Of a stretch of DNA of 64,000 nt, positions 62,045-64,000 are shown one piece after another. The notes under the pieces were generated by a model. That model was not told the DNA's origin. It worked only from the letters and a program-made list of their open reading frames with translations, and did not search any database. The first letter of the stretch is position 1; each line of letters starts with the position of its first letter. Source of the stretch: Fibrobacter sp. (GTDB lineage Bacteria > Fibrobacterota > Chitinivibrionia > Chitinivibrionales > Chitinispirillaceae); NCBI GenBank assembly GCA_012523595.1, contig JAAYIG010000212.1, positions 1 through 64,000 of the forward strand, given 5' to 3'. Position numbers and translations under genes: made by a program.

Positions 62045-63129
62045 GCCCAGACCCCTGGAATGGCAGTCCCGCACTTGCCGCAGGAACCGGATTTAAGATT
62101 ACGGTTATTAATCACATAGCCGGATCTTGAAATCAACAGTTCGCCACAAGATAAACAGTACGTATTAGAATCCATTTCCATCACATTTCCAATATAAACA
62201 AATTTTAACTTTTCCTCCAACGCGATCTTCCTGGCAGACAACAGTACCTCTGATGGAGTGGGATAAAGATGGGCAAGTTTATACAATGGGAAAAATCTGG
62301 AAAAGTGCAGCGGAACCTCAGTTCCCAGTTCCTTCGCGATCCATCTGCACATCGAACGTATCATCTCAAGTTTGTCTGTCCATTGGGGAACCACCAGGTT
62401 TATTATTTCCACCCAGACGCCCTTTTTACGTGCCAGTTTAAGCGTATCAAGCACCGGCTGCAGCTTACCGGCGTTGAGATCCTGATATACCCTGTTGTCA
62501 AAGCTCTTGAGATCTATGTGCGCAGCATCGATCAATTCCGCAAGCTCAGAGAACGGTCCCTGATTTATATATCCCGAAGTGACAAGGACATTCTTCAGAC
62601 CGGCTTTACGGGCCAGAGCCGCAGTGTCAAGCACATACTCGATCCAGACAGTCGGTTCTGAATAGGTATAGGCAATGATTTTACAATCATGACTTATGGC
62701 CTCCTGAACCACCTTTTCCGGAGAGAGATTGTAGTTTTCTGTCTCCAGAGGACTTTTCTGACTGATAGCATAATTCTGGCAGTTCTTGCACCGAAGATTG
62801 CACCCCGCAATCGCCAGGGAGAAAGTTCTGGCACCGGGAAGAAAATGGTAAAGAGGTTTCTTTTCAACAGGATCAACGTTTACTGCACAAGGCTGGGAAT
62901 ATCCCAGAGTGACAAGCTTGCCTCCAGAATTCTTCCGGTTGCGGCAGTTACCTGTTTTCCCTTCAGGTAAAACACATCCGTTCGGGCAAAGCTCACACAG
63001 AATACTGTTGCCCATCTTCGACCAGTACCTGGCAGCATGATAACGGGGAGCGGATGCCAAAGAAGGCCCGGCAGCAATAGTGCCTGCCAAAAGAAGAAGA
63101 TCCTTAATAAGTTCTCTTCTGGTCCTCAT
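62041..63129 (-). CDS. AmmeMemoRadiSam radical SAM enzyme with Tat-like signal
   Basis: 362 residues. The start MRTRRELIKDLLLLAGTIAA has a twin-arginine pair and hydrophobic run, followed by an AxA-type site (SLASA). An N-terminal Cys set (Cys45, 48, 52, 62) precedes the radical SAM motif CNLRCKNC (Cys110, 114, 117). SAM-barrel features are AYTYSEPTVWIEY and NLVVPQWTD. The C-terminal zinc-like module has CLSCGE and CGKCGTAIPGVW. PflA-like activating enzymes are the nearest relatives. A radical SAM protein folded in the cytoplasm and exported by Tat would be notable. Starts 2 bases after the zinc-ribbon gene. Confidence 0.92.
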   Translation of the reverse strand: MRTRRELIKDLLLLAGTIAAGPSLASAPRYHAARYWSKMGNSILCELCPNGCVLPEGKTGNCRNRKNSGGKLVTLGYSQPCAVNVDPVEKKPLYHFLPGARTFSLAIAGCNLRCKNCQNYAISQKSPLETENYNLSPEKVVQEAISHDCKIIAYTYSEPTVWIEYVLDTAALARKAGLKNVLVTSGYINQGPFSELAELIDAAHIDLKSFDNRVYQDLNAGKLQPVLDTLKLARKKGVWVEIINLVVPQWTDKLEMIRSMCRWIAKELGTEVPLHFSRFFPLYKLAHLYPTPSEVLLSARKIALEEKLKFVYIGNVMEMDSNTYCLSCGELLISRSGYVINNRNLKSGSCGKCGTAIPGVWA

Positions 63130-63131
63130 CC

Positions 63132-63323
63132 TCAGTAAGCTTCAAAAAAGCGGCTTGAAACACCACCATCACCAATGGGTACTTCTACTCTTTTTCCACA
63201 CCTGGGGCACTGTCCCCTGTAGGATTTCCCCTCTTTACTTTTATAGATTCTGGTGTAAACATTACAGCAGCGGAAATGGATACCCAGAAACTTCTTACCC
63301 TCTGCATCCTTTTCCTGGTTCAT
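63132..63323 (-). CDS. 63-residue zinc-ribbon protein
   Basis: Starts inside the end of nadD (29-base overlap) and stops 2 bases before the radical SAM gene. A Cys pair (CC, 19-20) and CPRC (39-42) in IHFRCCNVYTRIYKS and GQCPRCGKRVEVPIG form a rubredoxin- or zinc-ribbon-like knuckle; GVSSRFFEAY ends it. Likely binds Zn or Fe. Possibly a metal or electron carrier for the adjacent radical SAM system, judged only by position. Tight spacing supports it as a real gene. Confidence 0.72.
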   Translation of the reverse strand: MNQEKDAEGKKFLGIHFRCCNVYTRIYKSKEGKSYRGQCPRCGKRVEVPIGDGGVSSRFFEAY

Positions 63324-63942
63324 GGCTGTATACCTTTCTGTTTCCCATGGAATCCACCCGTGTATTCCTGTAAAGCCCTTTCTTTAAAATATACTCTCTT
63401 ACCTGCTCAGGGATAAGATGACGGCAGGAGAGTCCTTCTTTCAGATACCGCCGGATCATAGTGGAGCTGATTCCCCACTCCGGTGAAGGGAAAGTACGGA
63501 CAGAGGCTTCTTTCAGTTCAGGAGGGATTTTTATCGCATAACCAGGCCGATGAGCTATACACAATTCGACCATCTGTATAATTCTGCGGTACCTGTGCCA
63601 GCCCGGAATTTCAGTAATATTGTCAGAACCAATAATAAAAAAGAACTGCCCATCATACTGCTTTCTGAGCTCATGAAGAGTATCGATTGTATAAGAGTAG
63701 CCGCTGCGATGCAACTCCTCCTCCCGTATCTCTGCACCGGGCTCATTTTTGAGGGCAAGCCGCAACATCGCCAGCCGGTCTTCAGCAGAAGCTGTTACAC
63801 TGTCTTTATGAGGAGGAGAACCGGAAGGGATAAAAAGAACTTTCTGCAGACCAAAAAATTCACGGGCCAGTGAGGCAATCGCGAGATGACCATTGTGAAC
63901 AGGATCGAAAATACCGCCGAGTATTCCGATGTGCCCTGACAT
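63295..63942 (-). CDS. nadD: nicotinate-nucleotide adenylyltransferase
   Basis: 215 residues. GILGGIFDPVHNGHLAIA is the nucleotidyltransferase (HIGH-type) motif; PSGSPPHKD, FFIIGSDNITEIPGWHRY and WGISSTMIRRYL complete the family signature. It adenylylates nicotinate mononucleotide in NAD synthesis, the step after NadC, whose gene lies at 23.7 kb. Residues beyond about 192 extend past the usual end and overlap the zinc-ribbon ORF. GGGGAG precedes the ATG. First recognisable gene of the operon. Confidence 0.95.
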   Translation of the reverse strand: MSGHIGILGGIFDPVHNGHLAIASLAREFFGLQKVLFIPSGSPPHKDSVTASAEDRLAMLRLALKNEPGAEIREEELHRSGYSYTIDTLHELRKQYDGQFFFIIGSDNITEIPGWHRYRRIIQMVELCIAHRPGYAIKIPPELKEASVRTFPSPEWGISSTMIRRYLKEGLSCRHLIPEQVREYILKKGLYRNTRVDSMGNRKVYSHEPGKGCRG

Positions 63943-63963
63943 TCTGCTCCCCTGAAAACACTA

Positions 63964-64000
63964 TCAGGATTTACGGGAGCGCAGCGCTTTGGCCTTGTTG
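63964..64000 (-). CDS. 3' end of an unidentified upstream gene (partial)
   Basis: On the reverse strand the last 12 codons before TGA at 63966 read NKAKALRSRKS, a basic tail suited to a ribosome-linked or RNA-binding protein. The gene would end 21 bases before nadD. It is too short to identify; reading-frame choice is supported only by the stop and the spacing. Confidence 0.35.
   Translation of the reverse strand, partial: NKAKALRSRKS

Noticed and set aside
1-64000. tRNA, rRNA, intact transposase or prophage genes
   Set aside because: None was recognised on either strand; only small repeat elements without encoded mobility proteins were found.

Overview
The window comes from a Gram-negative bacterium with a diderm envelope. 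It encodes two Omp85-family outer-membrane proteins, an LpxH-type lipid A hydrolase, a heptosyltransferase-like glycosyltransferase and several signal-peptide-bearing outer-membrane barrels and lipoproteins. Composition is moderate in GC and there are no rRNA or tRNA genes. A C-terminal sorting-like domain on a decayed secreted protein, Big_5-type lipoproteins, two GH57-like proteins and pyruvate phosphate dikinase fit the FCB/Fibrobacterota neighbourhood. That placement is an inference from gene style, not from a marker alignment.

Layout. 1-4.8 kb: a BNR/YCF48-like repeat protein cut by the left edge, a frameshifted NlpC/P60-like lipoprotein, a barrel-like exported protein, a HIT hydrolase, LpxH, and a 61-residue very acidic protein with an ideal promoter and ribosome binding site. 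4.9-14.4 kb: two Omp85 proteins, a repeat cluster, a GH57/DUF3536 enzyme, a TPR-like lipoprotein and a DksA-like protein. 14.6-26.0 kb: thiC, prmA, a PRPP synthetase-like gene, two polytopic glycosyltransferase-like proteins, a FecR-domain barrel, then nadC-birA-coaX (cofactors). 26.1-26.8 kb: wreckage of a protein kinase joined to a secreted protein. 26.9-36.3 kb: nnrD/E, thpR, pyruvate phosphate dikinase with a histone-H1-like tail, and an operon of a catalytically degenerate GH57-like protein, a STAS membrane protein, a lytic transglycosylase and rsmE. 36.3-42.8 kb: barrel, heptosyltransferase, msrA, pterin dehydratase, DUF2156, an RlmD/TrmA-type RNA methyltransferase, an S41 protease and rpe. 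42.8-50.8 kb: the type II fatty-acid operon yceD-rpmF-plsX-fabH-fabD-fabG-acpP-fabF-rnc followed by an acyl-CoA dehydrogenase. 51-58.7 kb: ssb, a hisN-like phosphatase, lepB, phosphofructokinase and a Big_5 lipoprotein. 58.7-63.9 kb: a tightly coupled operon nadD - zinc ribbon - radical SAM - MEMO1/AMMECR1 fusion - spermidine-synthase-like membrane protein.

The most interesting system is that last operon. It contains the AmmeMemoRadiSam set (a named but functionally unresolved family trio), but here the radical SAM protein starts with a twin-arginine-like signal, the MEMO1-AMMECR1 fusion starts with a Sec-like signal, and both are translationally coupled (4-base start/stop overlaps) to a multi-spanning membrane protein with a degenerate spermidine-synthase core. 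This suggests an envelope-located version of the system. Second is the GH57 pseudoenzyme/STAS/transglycosylase operon. Non-coding interest lies in four scattered arrays of a degenerate ATCGGT-type hexamer, a 121-bp element with 25-bp terminal inverted repeats, and a nested direct/inverted repeat cluster at 6.7-7.36 kb.
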